Shown here: piece by piece, positions 10,166-19,333 of the stretch
Layout of the letters: the number at the start of each line of letters is the position of its first letter
How positions within the stretch are numbered: position 1 is the first letter of the stretch
Assembly (NCBI RefSeq): GCF_028745735.1
Contig: NZ_JAQZSM010000017.1
Location: forward strand, 26,660 to 90,659
DNA length: 64,000 nt
DNA from: Roseinatronobacter alkalisoli
Lineage (GTDB): Bacteria; Pseudomonadota; Alphaproteobacteria; Rhodobacterales; Rhodobacteraceae
Direction: 5' to 3'
Position numbers and translations under genes: made by a program
The notes under the pieces: model-generated
What the model was told of the DNA's origin: nothing
The model's input: only the letters and a program-made list of their open reading frames with translations
Database searches by the model: none

Positions 10166-10325
10166 TGCGCGGAACAAAGGCCGCGAGGCTGGCCCACACC
10201 ATAGGTCTGGCCGTCCCGCGGCCTGCCGATTTTTCTGATGCCACACCAAGCGTATGAACTCAGGAGTATTCCGCCTGCATAAAGTGAACCCCTGTAACGT
10301 GGGACCGGCCGCTGGCGCGCTTTCT
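10166..10325 (-). repeat. Dispersed intergenic inverted-repeat element, copy 2
   Basis: Same family as copy 1 and in the same (reverse) orientation, in the 338 bp gap between the glycerate kinase gene and guaA. It has the GGAACAAAGGCCGCG end, the GGCCGTCCCGCGGCCTGCCGA arm and the conserved core CCGCCTGCATAAAGTGAAC. The middle section differs more from the other copies. Nothing else is recognised in this gap apart from the region just before guaA. Confidence 0.75.
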
Positions 10326-10437
10326 CTCCCACAACACCCGCTTCATGCCGGAACTCCCGCGAACAAGCCGCTTCAATCTGATCTGAGCGCGTTTTAGGCC
10401 CTTGCAGGGCGCGCGGGCTTGACTTAATCGGGGCGGC

Positions 10438-12000
10438 ATGACCCAGCATCAACGCCTTCTGATCATCGATTTCGGTTCTCAGGTCACGCAGCTTATCGCG
10501 CGCAGGCTTCGGGAACTGAATGTCTATTGCGAAATCCACCCCTATCAACATGTGGATGACGCTTTTCTGGCCACCTTCGCACCCAAAGCGATCATCTTCT
10601 CGGGTGGTCCCGATTCGGTGACACGCGATGGCTCGCCCCGCCCGCCGAAATCGGTGTTTGACCTTGGCGTGCCCATCCTTGGCATTTGCTATGGCCAGCA
10701 GGTGATGATGCAGGAACTGGGCGGGCTGGTGGAAACCGGCCATGGCACTGCCGAATTCGGCCGCGCCTTTGTTACCCCGACCGATGACCGCCTGCCCCTG
10801 CTGGATGGCTGGTTTACCAGCGCCGACGGGCGCGAACAGGTCTGGATGAGTCACGGCGATCATGTCAGCCGCATTGCCCCCGGATTTCAGGTTTTCGGCA
10901 CGTCATCCGGCGCGCCCTTTGCAATTACCGCCGATCCGTCGCGCAATTTCTTCGCGGTGCAGTTCCACCCCGAAGTACACCACACCCCGAATGGCGCGAA
11001 ACTTTACGAAAATTTTGTCCGGCTGGCCGGGTTCACCGGTGACTGGACCATGGCCTCCTACAAGGATGAAGCGATTGCGCGCATTCGCGAACAGGTGGGC
11101 GACAAGCAGGTCATCTGCGGTTTGTCAGGGGGCGTTGACAGTTCGGTTGCTGCCGTCCTGATCCATGAAGCGATCGGTGATCAGCTGACCTGCGTGTTCG
11201 TGGATCACGGCCTTCTGCGCCTGAACGAGGCCGAAGAAGTCGTGACCATGTTCCGCGACAATTACAATATTCCGCTGATTCACGCGGATGAGGCCGATCT
11301 GTTCCTGGGGGAGTTGGACGGCGTTTCCGATCCGGAAACAAAGCGCAAGATAATCGGGCGATTGTTCATTGATGTGTTCCAGAAATACGCCAGCCAGATT
11401 GATGGCGCGGAATTTCTGGCGCAGGGCACGCTGTATCCGGATGTCATCGAATCGGTCAGCTTTTCGGGTGGACCATCGGTGACCATCAAAAGCCACCACA
11501 ATGTCGGTGGACTGCCTGAAAAGATGGGCCTGAAACTGGTGGAACCGCTGCGCGAATTGTTCAAGGACGAAGTGCGCGCGCTGGGGCGCGAGCTTGGCCT
11601 GCCCGACAAATTCATCGGGCGCCACCCCTTCCCCGGTCCGGGCCTTGCCATCCGCTGTCCCGGTGAAATCACGCGCGAGAAGCTGGAAATCCTGCGCCGC
11701 GCCGATGCGGTCTATATTGACCAGATCCGCCGCCATGGCCTGTATGATGACATCTGGCAGGCATTCGCCGCCATCCTGCCCATGCGCACCGTGGGTGTCA
11801 TGGGCGACGGGCGCACCTATGATTACGCGCTGGCCTTGCGCGCAGTGACATCTGTTGATGGGATGACTGCGGATTACTACCCTTTCACCCATGATTTTCT
11901 GGGCGAAACCTCCACGCGAATCATCAATGAAGTACGCGGCATCAACCGTGTCTTCTATGATTGCACATCCAAACCCCCCGGCACGATTGAACTGGAATAA
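10438..12000 (+). CDS. guaA: GMP synthase (glutamine-hydrolysing)
   Basis: 520 aa, full length. The N-terminal class I glutamine amidotransferase domain has its nucleophile Cys in GICYGQQ and the His/Glu pair in FHPEVHHT. The ATP pyrophosphatase domain has the P-loop [10 protein letters not shown] at about residues 229-238, and the C-terminal dimerisation domain ends in PPGTIELE. It converts XMP to GMP in purine synthesis. The next small gene overlaps its stop codon. Confidence 0.98.
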   Translation: MTQHQRLLIIDFGSQVTQLIARRLRELNVYCEIHPYQHVDDAFLATFAPKAIIFSGGPDSVTRDGSPRPPKSVFDLGVPILGICYGQQVMMQELGGLVETGHGTAEFGRAFVTPTDDRLPLLDGWFTSADGREQVWMSHGDHVSRIAPGFQVFGTSSGAPFAITADPSRNFFAVQFHPEVHHTPNGAKLYENFVRLAGFTGDWTMASYKDEAIARIREQVGDKQVICGLSGGVDSSVAAVLIHEAIGDQLTCVFVDHGLLRLNEAEEVVTMFRDNYNIPLIHADEADLFLGELDGVSDPETKRKIIGRLFIDVFQKYASQIDGAEFLAQGTLYPDVIESVSFSGGPSVTIKSHHNVGGLPEKMGLKLVEPLRELFKDEVRALGRELGLPDKFIGRHPFPGPGLAIRCPGEITREKLEILRRADAVYIDQIRRHGLYDDIWQAFAAILPMRTVGVMGDGRTYDYALALRAVTSVDGMTADYYPFTHDFLGETSTRIINEVRGINRVFYDCTSKPPGTIELE

Positions 12001-12275
12001 TGCCTGTCGCGCTTCAGGGGGCGCTGCGTTGCGCAGATGCCGCGCAGGCGGACATCGTGCAGCGCCACCTGCCCGAACATATCCGCCTGTCACGGGCCGA
12101 AGCGGGCTGCCTTCAGTTTGACGTGACCCCGACAGACGACCCGCTGGTGTGGGCGGTGTCGGAACGGTTTGCCACACGGATCGCGTTTGACGCCCATCAG
12201 CGCCGGGTGAAAGCCAGTGTCTGGGGACAGGCCACTGCCGCTATCGCGCGCAGCTATACAGTGACCGATATTTGA
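12000..12275 (+). CDS. Small ABM-domain (antibiotic biosynthesis monooxygenase-like) protein
   Basis: 91 aa. It resembles the dimeric alpha+beta barrel ABM/YgiN fold: an N-terminal strand (VALQGALRC), a helix (ADIVQRHLPEHIRLSRAEAGCLQFDV) and a second half with the typical SERFATRIAFDAHQRRV segment. Members are small monooxygenase-like or stress-related cytoplasmic proteins; no substrate can be assigned. Its ATG shares one base with the guaA TAA stop (TAATG), so it is translationally coupled to guaA. Confidence 0.7.
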   Translation: MPVALQGALRCADAAQADIVQRHLPEHIRLSRAEAGCLQFDVTPTDDPLVWAVSERFATRIAFDAHQRRVKASVWGQATAAIARSYTVTDI

Positions 12276-12438
12276 CCGCCCGCCGCTGCCCCTAGGTAAC
12301 CCTGCGTGCGAAATGTCAAAACGTCTTTTCTGAAGCAAACCACCATGCTACGCATAATGCAAGGCGGTCAAAGCCGCCGGTTCCGTGCCGGACCGGCACA
12401 GGACAAAAATGATAACAAAACCCTATGGGAGATACCTT

Positions 12439-13620
12439 ATGAAAAAGTTGCTTCTTGCAAGCACCGCGCTGGCCCTCTCCGCTGGTGTCGCATTCGCGGA
12501 TGAGGTCAAGATGGGCGTGTTGCTTGGCTACACCGGCCCTATTGAATCCATCACGCCGTTCATGGCCGACAGCGCCGAACTGGCGTTCAAGGAAATCAGC
12601 GACAGCGGGCTGTTTCTGGGCGGGTCAACCATTACGCCCGTACGCGCGGATTCGACATGCGTTGATTCTTCTGCCGCGCAGGCTGCTGCCGAGCGCCTGA
12701 TTTCATCGGACGGGATCGTGGCGATCATGGGCGCGGATTGTTCGGGCGTCACCATGGCGGTTTTGCAAAACGTCGCCATGTCTGCCGGTGTCCCGATGAT
12801 TTCGCCTTCGGCAACCTCGCCCGCCTTCACCACGACAGAATCAAACGGCCTGTTCTTCCGCACCTCGCCTTCCGATGCGCGTCAGGGTGAAATTCTGGCA
12901 GGTATCGTACTGGAACGCGGCTTTGATCAAGTGGCGCTGACCTATACCAATAACGATTACGGCGCAGGCTTTGCCAACGCATTCGAGGAATCCTTCCTTG
13001 CGTCAGGCGGCACCATCACGTCGAAAGTGGCCCATGAAGAAGCCAAGGGCGACTATTCCGCAGAAGTCGGGCAACTGGCCTCTGCCGGGGGTGATGCACT
13101 GGTCATTCTGGGCTATGTTGATGGCGGCGGGTCCATGCTGCGCACAGCCTATGAACTGGGCGCGTTCGAGAGTTTCTTCATGGGTGACGGCATGTATGGC
13201 GATGAACTGATCGCCGCTGTCGGTGAAGCGCTGGAAGGCACCATCGGCACCATTCCATGGGCATCCGGTGAAGGGACCGACGCATTCCAGGAACTCGCTG
13301 AAGCTGCTGGCGTGAACGCATCATCCAGCTACACCCGCGAAAGCTATGACGCGGCGGCGCTGCTGGCGCTGGCGGCACAGGCGGCAGGCGAAGCCACGCC
13401 TGAAGGCATCGCAGCCAACATCCTGAATGTCGCCAATGAACCGGGCGAGCCGATCCTGCCGGGCGAACTGGCCAAGGGTCTGCAGATTCTGGCTGATGGC
13501 GGCGAGATCAACTATGTCGGCGCGACAAATGTTGAACTGGTTGGCCCCGGCGAAGCGGCTGGCAGCTACCGTGAATATGTCGTCGAAGGCGGCGAATATG
13601 TAACGGTTCAGTTCCACTGA
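12439..13620 (+). CDS. ABC transporter substrate-binding protein, branched-chain amino acid type (LivJ-like)
   Basis: 393 aa periplasmic binding protein. The N-terminal signal peptide (MKKLLLASTALALSAG...) ends in AFA before DEVKMG. The mature protein has the Peripla_BP_6 fold with landmarks such as GVLLGYTGPIESITP, IMGADCSGVTMAVLQNVAM and a C-terminal GPGEAAGSYREYVVEGG. I chose the ATG at 12439, preceded by GGGAGA, over upstream starts because it begins with the signal peptide. It feeds ligand to the LivGFHM proteins encoded next. The ligand is not predictable; this family takes branched-chain amino acids, amides or urea. Confidence 0.9.
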   Translation: MKKLLLASTALALSAGVAFADEVKMGVLLGYTGPIESITPFMADSAELAFKEISDSGLFLGGSTITPVRADSTCVDSSAAQAAAERLISSDGIVAIMGADCSGVTMAVLQNVAMSAGVPMISPSATSPAFTTTESNGLFFRTSPSDARQGEILAGIVLERGFDQVALTYTNNDYGAGFANAFEESFLASGGTITSKVAHEEAKGDYSAEVGQLASAGGDALVILGYVDGGGSMLRTAYELGAFESFFMGDGMYGDELIAAVGEALEGTIGTIPWASGEGTDAFQELAEAAGVNASSSYTRESYDAAALLALAAQAAGEATPEGIAANILNVANEPGEPILPGELAKGLQILADGGEINYVGATNVELVGPGEAAGSYREYVVEGGEYVTVQFH

Positions 13621-13647
13621 TCACAAAAAGGGTCCATCCGGATCCAG

Positions 13648-13676
13648 CGGCCCGAGGAGACCCCTCGGGCCGTTTT
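13648..13676 (+). terminator. Intrinsic terminator between livJ-like and livG-like genes
   Basis: CGGCCCGAGG pairs perfectly with CCTCGGGCCG over a five-base loop and is followed by TTTT. It lies about 30 bp after the binding-protein gene, inside the transporter operon. Partial termination here would give more binding protein than membrane components. Confidence 0.8.
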
Positions 13677-13722
13677 CCGATACCACCGGAAAACAGGTGC
13701 GGCGGACAGGGAGAACACATAT

Positions 13723-14520
13723 ATGGCCATGATCCGGGTCGAAAACCTGCACAAGCATTTTGGCGGGTTCCATGCTGTTGACGGCGCTTCTCTGGAAATT
13801 GAAAAAGGGTCCATCACCGGATTGATCGGTCCCAATGGCGCGGGCAAGACCACGCTTTTCAACGTGATTGCCGGCGTGCTGCCCCCCACATCCGGCCGTG
13901 TGCTGATGGAGGGCGAGGATATTACCGCCCTGCCCCCGCATGAGTTGTTTGCCAAGGGCTTGCTGCGCACCTTCCAGATTGCGCATGAATTCCATTCCAT
14001 GACTGTGCGCGAAAACCTGATGATGGTGCCGCCCGATCAGTCCGGTGAAAACCTGTGGTCGGCATGGTTTCACAACGCCCGCGTGCGCGAAGAAGAACGC
14101 CGCATCCGTGCCCGCGCGGATGAGGTGCTGGAATTTCTGACCATCGACCATATCGCAGATGAAAAGGCAGGGCAGATTTCCGGTGGCCAGAAAAAGCTGC
14201 TGGAACTGGGCCGCACCATGATGACCGATGCGCGCATCGTGTTTCTGGATGAGGTTGGCGCGGGCGTGAACCGCACCCTGCTGAACACCATCGCCGATGC
14301 GATTGTCCGGCTGAACAAGGAACAGGGCTATACTTTCGTTGTGATCGAACATGACATGGATTTTATCGGGCGCATTTGTGACCCGGTGATCTGCATGGCC
14401 GAAGGCAAGGTTCTGGCCGAAGGAACGCTGGATGAAATCAAATCAAATGAGGCGGTAATAGAGGCCTATCTGGGCACCGGGCTGAAGAACAAGGTCAAGG
14501 CAGAAGAGGGCGCGCTGTGA
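13723..14520 (+). CDS. ABC transporter ATP-binding protein, LivG type
   Basis: 265 aa cytoplasmic ATPase. Walker A is GPNGAGKTT, the signature motif is ISGGQKKLLELGR and Walker B is IVFLDEVGAGVN. The usual proline after the catalytic glutamate is valine here, a mild deviation. The H-loop is VIEHDMDF. LivG-type proteins have the longer insert seen around HEFHSMTVRENLMM. The start has a GGGAG site. It works with the LivF-like ATPase and two permeases encoded downstream. Confidence 0.93.
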   Translation: MAMIRVENLHKHFGGFHAVDGASLEIEKGSITGLIGPNGAGKTTLFNVIAGVLPPTSGRVLMEGEDITALPPHELFAKGLLRTFQIAHEFHSMTVRENLMMVPPDQSGENLWSAWFHNARVREEERRIRARADEVLEFLTIDHIADEKAGQISGGQKKLLELGRTMMTDARIVFLDEVGAGVNRTLLNTIADAIVRLNKEQGYTFVVIEHDMDFIGRICDPVICMAEGKVLAEGTLDEIKSNEAVIEAYLGTGLKNKVKAEEGAL

Positions 14521-14583
14521 TGTGTATCTGCGCCATTGGCAGGAGTATTTGGGGCAAGATGAACGATATAAAGGGTGCGGCCC

Positions 14584-15294
14584 ATGGCTGATGCGTTTCT
14601 GACAGGCGAGGCTATGACCGGCGGCTATGGCGGTGCGGATATCCTGCATGATTGCACGATTGCTGTGGACAAGGGCCAGATTGCCGTGATCGTCGGCCCC
14701 AATGGCGCAGGCAAATCCACCGCGATGAAGGCCATCTTCGGCATGCTGAAACTGCGCATGGGCACTGTGCGCCTGAACGGCGAGGACATCACCGCCCTGA
14801 CCCCGCAGGCCCGTGTTGCCAAGGGTATGGGCTTTGTGCCGCAGACCAGCAATATTTTTCCATCCATGAGCGTGGAGGAAAACCTGGAAATGGGCGCTTT
14901 CATCCGCCGTGATGATTTTCACGACACGATGGAACAGGTCTATACGCTGTTTCCCATCCTGCGCGACAAGCGACGGCAGGCAGCAGGCGAATTGTCAGGC
15001 GGGCAGCGCCAGCAGGTCGCGGTCGGGCGCGCGCTGATGACCAGACCTTCGGTGCTGATGCTGGATGAACCGACTGCCGGTGTCAGCCCGATTGTGATGG
15101 ATGAACTTTTCGACCGCATCATTGAAATTGCCCGCACAGGCATCTCCATTCTGATGGTGGAACAGAACGCGCGTCAGGCCCTTGAAATAGCCGATAAGGG
15201 CTATGTTCTGGTGCAGGGGGCGAACCGCTACACCGATACCGGTCGCGCCCTGCTGGCCGATCCGGATGTGCGCAAAAGCTTTTTGGGGGGCTGA
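14584..15294 (+). CDS. ABC transporter ATP-binding protein, LivF type
   Basis: 236 aa. Walker A is GPNGAGKST, the signature is LSGGQRQQVAVGR, Walker B is VLMLDEPTAGVSP and the H-loop is LMVEQNARQAL; the ALEIADKGYVL tail is typical of LivF. A GTG at 14575 would add three residues, but the ATG at 14584 with an AAAGGGTG site is the likelier start. It is the second ATPase of the liv-type importer. The 60 bp gap before it holds a GGCAGGAGTATTTGGGGC motif (see findings). Confidence 0.93.
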   Translation: MADAFLTGEAMTGGYGGADILHDCTIAVDKGQIAVIVGPNGAGKSTAMKAIFGMLKLRMGTVRLNGEDITALTPQARVAKGMGFVPQTSNIFPSMSVEENLEMGAFIRRDDFHDTMEQVYTLFPILRDKRRQAAGELSGGQRQQVAVGRALMTRPSVLMLDEPTAGVSPIVMDELFDRIIEIARTGISILMVEQNARQALEIADKGYVLVQGANRYTDTGRALLADPDVRKSFLGG

Positions 15295-15299
15295 TCAGG

Positions 15300-16310
15300 A
15301 TGGAACCGCTAAACGCGCTTGTCAGCGTCACGAATTTCATGCTGATCCCGGCCCTTGCCTATGGCAGTCAGCTGGCGCTTGGGGCGCTGGGGATCACACT
15401 GATCTATTCGATCCTGCGTTTCGCCCATTTTGCCCATGGTGACACGATGGCACTGGGAACGGCGGCAGTTATCGGGGGCACGTTCTTTCTGCAGGCGCAG
15501 GGCGTCAGCATTCACCCGCTGCCAACCGCGCTTCTGGCACTGCCTTTCGGGATGGTGGTTCTGATCGGCTATCTGCTGATCACGGACAGGCTGGTCTATC
15601 GCTACTACCGCAAGGTCAAGGCCAAGCCGATGATCTTTGTGATGGCATCCCTTGGGGTGATGTTTGTCACCAACGGGATTACCCGGCTGTTCATGGGCGT
15701 GGGGGAAACCCGTTTTGAAGATGGCGAGCGATTCATCTTCTCTGTCCGGGATTTCCGCGATGTCACCGGCCTTGCAGAAGGTATGGCTTTGCGCAGTTCG
15801 CAGGCGATAACCATCCTGACCGCACTGATTGTTATGGTGGTGCTGTTCTGGTTCCTGAACCGCACCCGATCGGGAAAATCCATGCGCGCCTATTCCGATA
15901 ACGAGGATCTGGCGCTTCTGTCGGGCATCAACCCCGAACGTGTGGTGATCATAACTTGGGTGATTACCGGCATGTTGCTGGTCACGGCGGGCACGCTTTA
16001 CGGGCTGGACAAGGGGTTCCGCCCCTTCAACTATTTCCAGTTGCTGCTGCCAATGTTTGCGGCGGCCATTCTGGGCGGGCTTGGTTCACCCGTCGGGGCG
16101 ATTGTGGGGGCCTATATCGTGGCCTTTGCCGAGATGGGAATCACCTATGCCTGGCGGCGGGTGTTCACCTATCTGATGCCCGAAGGGCTGGAACCCGAAT
16201 CGATGATGCAGCTATTGCCGGTGGATTATAAATTTGCGGTCACTTTCGCAATTCTGGTCATTGTGCTGCTGTTCCGTCCGACAGGTATTTTCAAGGGGAA
16301 AGTGCTATGA
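15300..16310 (+). CDS. ABC transporter permease, LivH type
   Basis: 336 aa inner-membrane protein with about eight hydrophobic segments. The family-typical ITLIYSILRFAHFAHGD near the N terminus and PMFAAAILGGLGSPVGAIVGAYI in the second half identify the branched-chain amino acid permease family. It starts 5 nt after the livF-like stop and overlaps the livM-like start by 4 nt (ATGA), so it is tightly coupled. A soluble stretch around residues 130-160 is longer than in the shortest LivH proteins. Confidence 0.92.
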   Translation: MEPLNALVSVTNFMLIPALAYGSQLALGALGITLIYSILRFAHFAHGDTMALGTAAVIGGTFFLQAQGVSIHPLPTALLALPFGMVVLIGYLLITDRLVYRYYRKVKAKPMIFVMASLGVMFVTNGITRLFMGVGETRFEDGERFIFSVRDFRDVTGLAEGMALRSSQAITILTALIVMVVLFWFLNRTRSGKSMRAYSDNEDLALLSGINPERVVIITWVITGMLLVTAGTLYGLDKGFRPFNYFQLLLPMFAAAILGGLGSPVGAIVGAYIVAFAEMGITYAWRRVFTYLMPEGLEPESMMQLLPVDYKFAVTFAILVIVLLFRPTGIFKGKVL

Positions 16311-17611
16311 ACCTGACCGCGCGCGATCTGGGTCTGTTTGCGCTGATGGGTGTCGTTCTGGCAATGGTCGGCATGTTCCAGAGCTGGCAACTGGCCATCA
16401 CCATTCTGAACATGAGCCTGATTTCCGCCATCATGGCATTGGGCGTAAACATGCAATGGGGCTATGCGGGCCTGTTCAATGTGGGCATCATGGGCTTTAC
16501 CGCCGTGGGTGGGCTGGCGGTGGTGCTGGTCGCGCAGCCGCCTGTGCCCGAAGCCTGGGCCGCAGGCGGGCTTGGCATTCTGCTGGGGCTGATGCTGGGT
16601 GTGGCCACGATTCTGGCAGCGGTTGCGGTCTACAAACGCATGTCCCCCGGCAAGCTGCGCGCATTGGCGATATTTGCAGTTCTGGTCATCGGCTATCTGG
16701 TGACGGGATATGTATTCGGCCCGGCCAAGAACGCAGTGCAGGCCGTGAACCCCGCATCCGAAGGGTATCTTGGCGGTGCCGGGTTACCTGTCATCCTTGC
16801 ATGGCCGGTGGGCGCTGTTTTCGCGGCCGGTGTGGCATGGCTGGTGGGCAAGGTCAGTCTGGGCCTGCGGTCCGACTATCTGGCCATTGCCACATTGGGC
16901 ATTTCCGAAATTGTCATCGCGGTTCTGAAACATGAACGCTGGCTGGCACGCGGCGTCAATAACGTGACCGGCATTGACCGCCCTGTTGCGCGCCCTGTGG
17001 ACCTGCAACCGCAGGCATGGGTCCAATCGCTGGCGGAGTCATTGGGCTGGGGCGTGGGGCAGACGGCATCCGTGCTGTCCGGTCTGGGATATGCGGGCCT
17101 GTTCCTGATTGTGCTGGCATTGCTGATCTGGCTGGCGGAACGGGCGCTGAATTCGCCATGGGGGCGGATGATGCGCGCCATCCGCGACAATGAAATCTCG
17201 GCCCGCGCGATGGGCAAGAATGTGACCAGACGCCACCTGAACATTTTCGTTCTGGGATCGGCTGTCTGCGGGCTGGCGGGGGCGATGATGGTGTCGATGG
17301 ATGGCCAGCTGACACCGGGCAGCTATGAACCGCTGCGCTTTACCTTTCTGGTCTGGGTCATGGTCATTGTCGGCGGGTCCGGCAATAACTGGGGCGCAGT
17401 GCTGGGCGCTTTCGTGATCTGGTTCCTGTGGGTGCAGGTGGAACCCGCCGGGCGCTGGTTCATGGAACTTGTCACATCGGGCATGGCGGACGGGTCCGGC
17501 CTAAAACAGCACCTACTGGCATCGGCTGCCTATATGCGGTTGCTGACCATGGGTGTCGCGCTGCTTCTGATGCTGCGTTTCGCGCCGCGTGGCCTGATAC
17601 CCGAAAGGTGA
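16307..17611 (+). CDS. ABC transporter permease, LivM type
   Basis: 434 aa inner-membrane permease, longer than LivH as expected for LivM. Landmarks are NMQWGYAGLFNVGIMGF, LGLRSDYLAIATLGISEI and the cytoplasmic coupling region WGRMMRAIRDNEISARAMGKN. The C-terminal VIVGGSGNNWGAVLGAFV is also conserved. It completes a five-component importer with the genes upstream. Its stop codon overlaps the start of the next gene by one base. Confidence 0.92.
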   Translation: MNLTARDLGLFALMGVVLAMVGMFQSWQLAITILNMSLISAIMALGVNMQWGYAGLFNVGIMGFTAVGGLAVVLVAQPPVPEAWAAGGLGILLGLMLGVATILAAVAVYKRMSPGKLRALAIFAVLVIGYLVTGYVFGPAKNAVQAVNPASEGYLGGAGLPVILAWPVGAVFAAGVAWLVGKVSLGLRSDYLAIATLGISEIVIAVLKHERWLARGVNNVTGIDRPVARPVDLQPQAWVQSLAESLGWGVGQTASVLSGLGYAGLFLIVLALLIWLAERALNSPWGRMMRAIRDNEISARAMGKNVTRRHLNIFVLGSAVCGLAGAMMVSMDGQLTPGSYEPLRFTFLVWVMVIVGGSGNNWGAVLGAFVIWFLWVQVEPAGRWFMELVTSGMADGSGLKQHLLASAAYMRLLTMGVALLLMLRFAPRGLIPER

Positions 17612-18204
17612 TGAACCGCGCCTGCGCCATAGTGCTGCCTGCGGCCGGGCTGGCGCGGCGCATGCGGGGCGGCGACAAGCTGCTGGAACCGGTGGGGGGC
17701 GTTGCCCTGCTGCGGCATGCCGCGCAACAGGCACTTCAGGCCAGCAGCTATGTTGCCGTTACCCTGCGGCCCGAAAAGACAAGGCGCCTGTCGGTTCTGC
17801 TGAACCTGCCGGTGCATGTCCTGACTGTGCCGGATGCGGACGAAGGCATGGCCGCCAGCCTGCGCGCAGGCGCAAGATGGGCAGGCGATGCGCCGGTTTC
17901 AGCGCTGATGATCGCCCTGCCCGACATGCCCGACATTGCCGCCGGTGATTTCCGTGCCCTGATTGCGGCGCAGGCGGAAAACCCTGACCAATGCCTGCGC
18001 GCAGCCAGCATGGACCACCGGCCCGGCCATCCCGTGATTGTGCCACGAAGGCTGTTCCCGGATATGCTGGAACTGCGCGGCGATCAGGGCGCACGTGCGA
18101 TCCTGCGCGCCAATCCCCCGCGCCTGTACCCGCTGGACGGCCAGCGCGCCCTGACCGATCTGGACACGCCGGAAGACTGGGCGGCGTGGCGCAAGGCCCA
18201 TTAA
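17611..18204 (+). CDS. MobA-like NTP-transferase domain protein (molybdenum cofactor cytidylyltransferase-like)
   Basis: 197 aa. The N-terminal nucleotide-binding loop LPAAGLARRMRGGDKLLEPVGG matches the MobA/MocA-like NTP transferase fold. Further signs are PDADEGMAASLRAG, ALPDMPDIAAGDF and GHPVIVPRRLFPDML. Relatives load CMP or GMP onto molybdopterin or activate other phosphorylated compounds; this one may prepare the cofactor for a CO-dehydrogenase-like molybdoenzyme, but no such enzyme is near. The start at 17611 overlaps the permease stop (TGATG), which makes it the last gene of the liv-type operon and a puzzling partner for a transporter. Confidence 0.8.
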   Translation: MNRACAIVLPAAGLARRMRGGDKLLEPVGGVALLRHAAQQALQASSYVAVTLRPEKTRRLSVLLNLPVHVLTVPDADEGMAASLRAGARWAGDAPVSALMIALPDMPDIAAGDFRALIAAQAENPDQCLRAASMDHRPGHPVIVPRRLFPDMLELRGDQGARAILRANPPRLYPLDGQRALTDLDTPEDWAAWRKAH

Positions 18205-18214
18205 ATTACCAGCG

Positions 18215-19333
18215 TCAGCGTGCCTGCAACCGCGCCTTGTTCAGCGCCAGCCAATAGGCGGTCTGGATCAATGGCCCGTTGCGCACTTCGCCGCTGGCAA
18301 TCAGTGCCATAAGCCGCTCAAAGGGAATGACATGGCTGCGGATATCCTCTGCCTCGGATGCCAGACCGGCCACGCCTTCATCAGCATGCGACAGGTCACA
18401 CAGCGCCACAAAGGAATACAGATATTCCGAAATCGCCCCCGGTGACGGATACGACTCCCCCACCGGGACAAGCGCATCCTGCATCAGGTGAAGCCGCGCT
18501 TCTTCCTGCGCTTCGCGCAGCGCACATTCCCCAGGGCTTTCGCCAGGGTCAATCCGGCCCGCAATCGGTTCCAGCGACCAGCAATTCGCGTCGCCGCGCA
18601 TATAGGGGCCATAGCGGAACTGCTCAATCACCAGCACAAGGTCCAGCGCCGGGTCATAGGGCAGCAGGGTCACGGCATCGCTCATGACGAAACCGGCACG
18701 CCGGACCACATTACTTGCGCTGCCATCGAAACGCTGAAACTGCAGGTCATCAACCTGCACGCCGAAGAAATAGGCGTAGGGCTGCATACGCTGGCGCGAC
18801 ACCACATCGTCGCGCCCCCAATCCCCGCGCAGGGTTGCCGACTGCACCGCCTGCCCCGCACGCAATTGCGATGCCGCATGCGCCAGCAGCATGGGATAAC
18901 GGACCTTCAATGCCTCTGGCGCGTAAACACCGGCCAAAGCGAACAGTTCATGTGCCGCCAGAATGGCCGCATCGGCATTGCGTGCGGACCAGTCGGTGAA
19001 TTCCCAGCGCGTGTCTGTCACCTGCGGTAATTCGCCGGGGCGATAGACCTGCGCCTGCACCGGCGCGCCATCTCGCAGCACAGTGGCGGTTTCGCGGGTA
19101 TAGTCAAACAACCCTTCATAAAAATCCAGCCGCGCCAGCGCAGATGCATCCAGCGCAACCAGCCCCCCTTTGGCCTGTGCGCCGTCACATGCGACAAGCA
19201 CCGGGTATCCCTGAACATCTACCTGCACATGCCCCGCCATTGTCGCAGGCGACATCGCGGGCGCAGCATTCAGCACCGCGGCGCGCAGATCATCATGGCG
19301 CAATGTGCCGAACAGAAAGACATCTGTTGTCAT
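18215..19333 (-). CDS. trgB: Tellurite-resistance protein TrgB-like: gamma-glutamylcyclotransferase-like domain fused to NUDIX hydrolase
   Basis: 372 aa with two domains. Residues 1-120 look like a GGCT/AIG2-type domain (VFLFGTLRHDDL, then DFYEGLFDYTRETA). Residues 170-372 are an ADP-ribose pyrophosphatase-type NUDIX domain with the Nudix box running from GRIDPGESPGECALREAQEEA. A flanking VLVIEQFRYGP segment is typical of ADP-sugar hydrolases. In Rhodobacter, TrgB works with TrgA in tellurite resistance; the upstream gene here is TrgA-like and overlaps by ATGA, which supports the assignment. The biochemical link between the two domains and tellurite is not established from the sequence. Confidence 0.82.
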   Translation of the reverse strand: MTTDVFLFGTLRHDDLRAAVLNAAPAMSPATMAGHVQVDVQGYPVLVACDGAQAKGGLVALDASALARLDFYEGLFDYTRETATVLRDGAPVQAQVYRPGELPQVTDTRWEFTDWSARNADAAILAAHELFALAGVYAPEALKVRYPMLLAHAASQLRAGQAVQSATLRGDWGRDDVVSRQRMQPYAYFFGVQVDDLQFQRFDGSASNVVRRAGFVMSDAVTLLPYDPALDLVLVIEQFRYGPYMRGDANCWSLEPIAGRIDPGESPGECALREAQEEARLHLMQDALVPVGESYPSPGAISEYLYSFVALCDLSHADEGVAGLASEAEDIRSHVIPFERLMALIASGEVRNGPLIQTAYWLALNKARLQAR

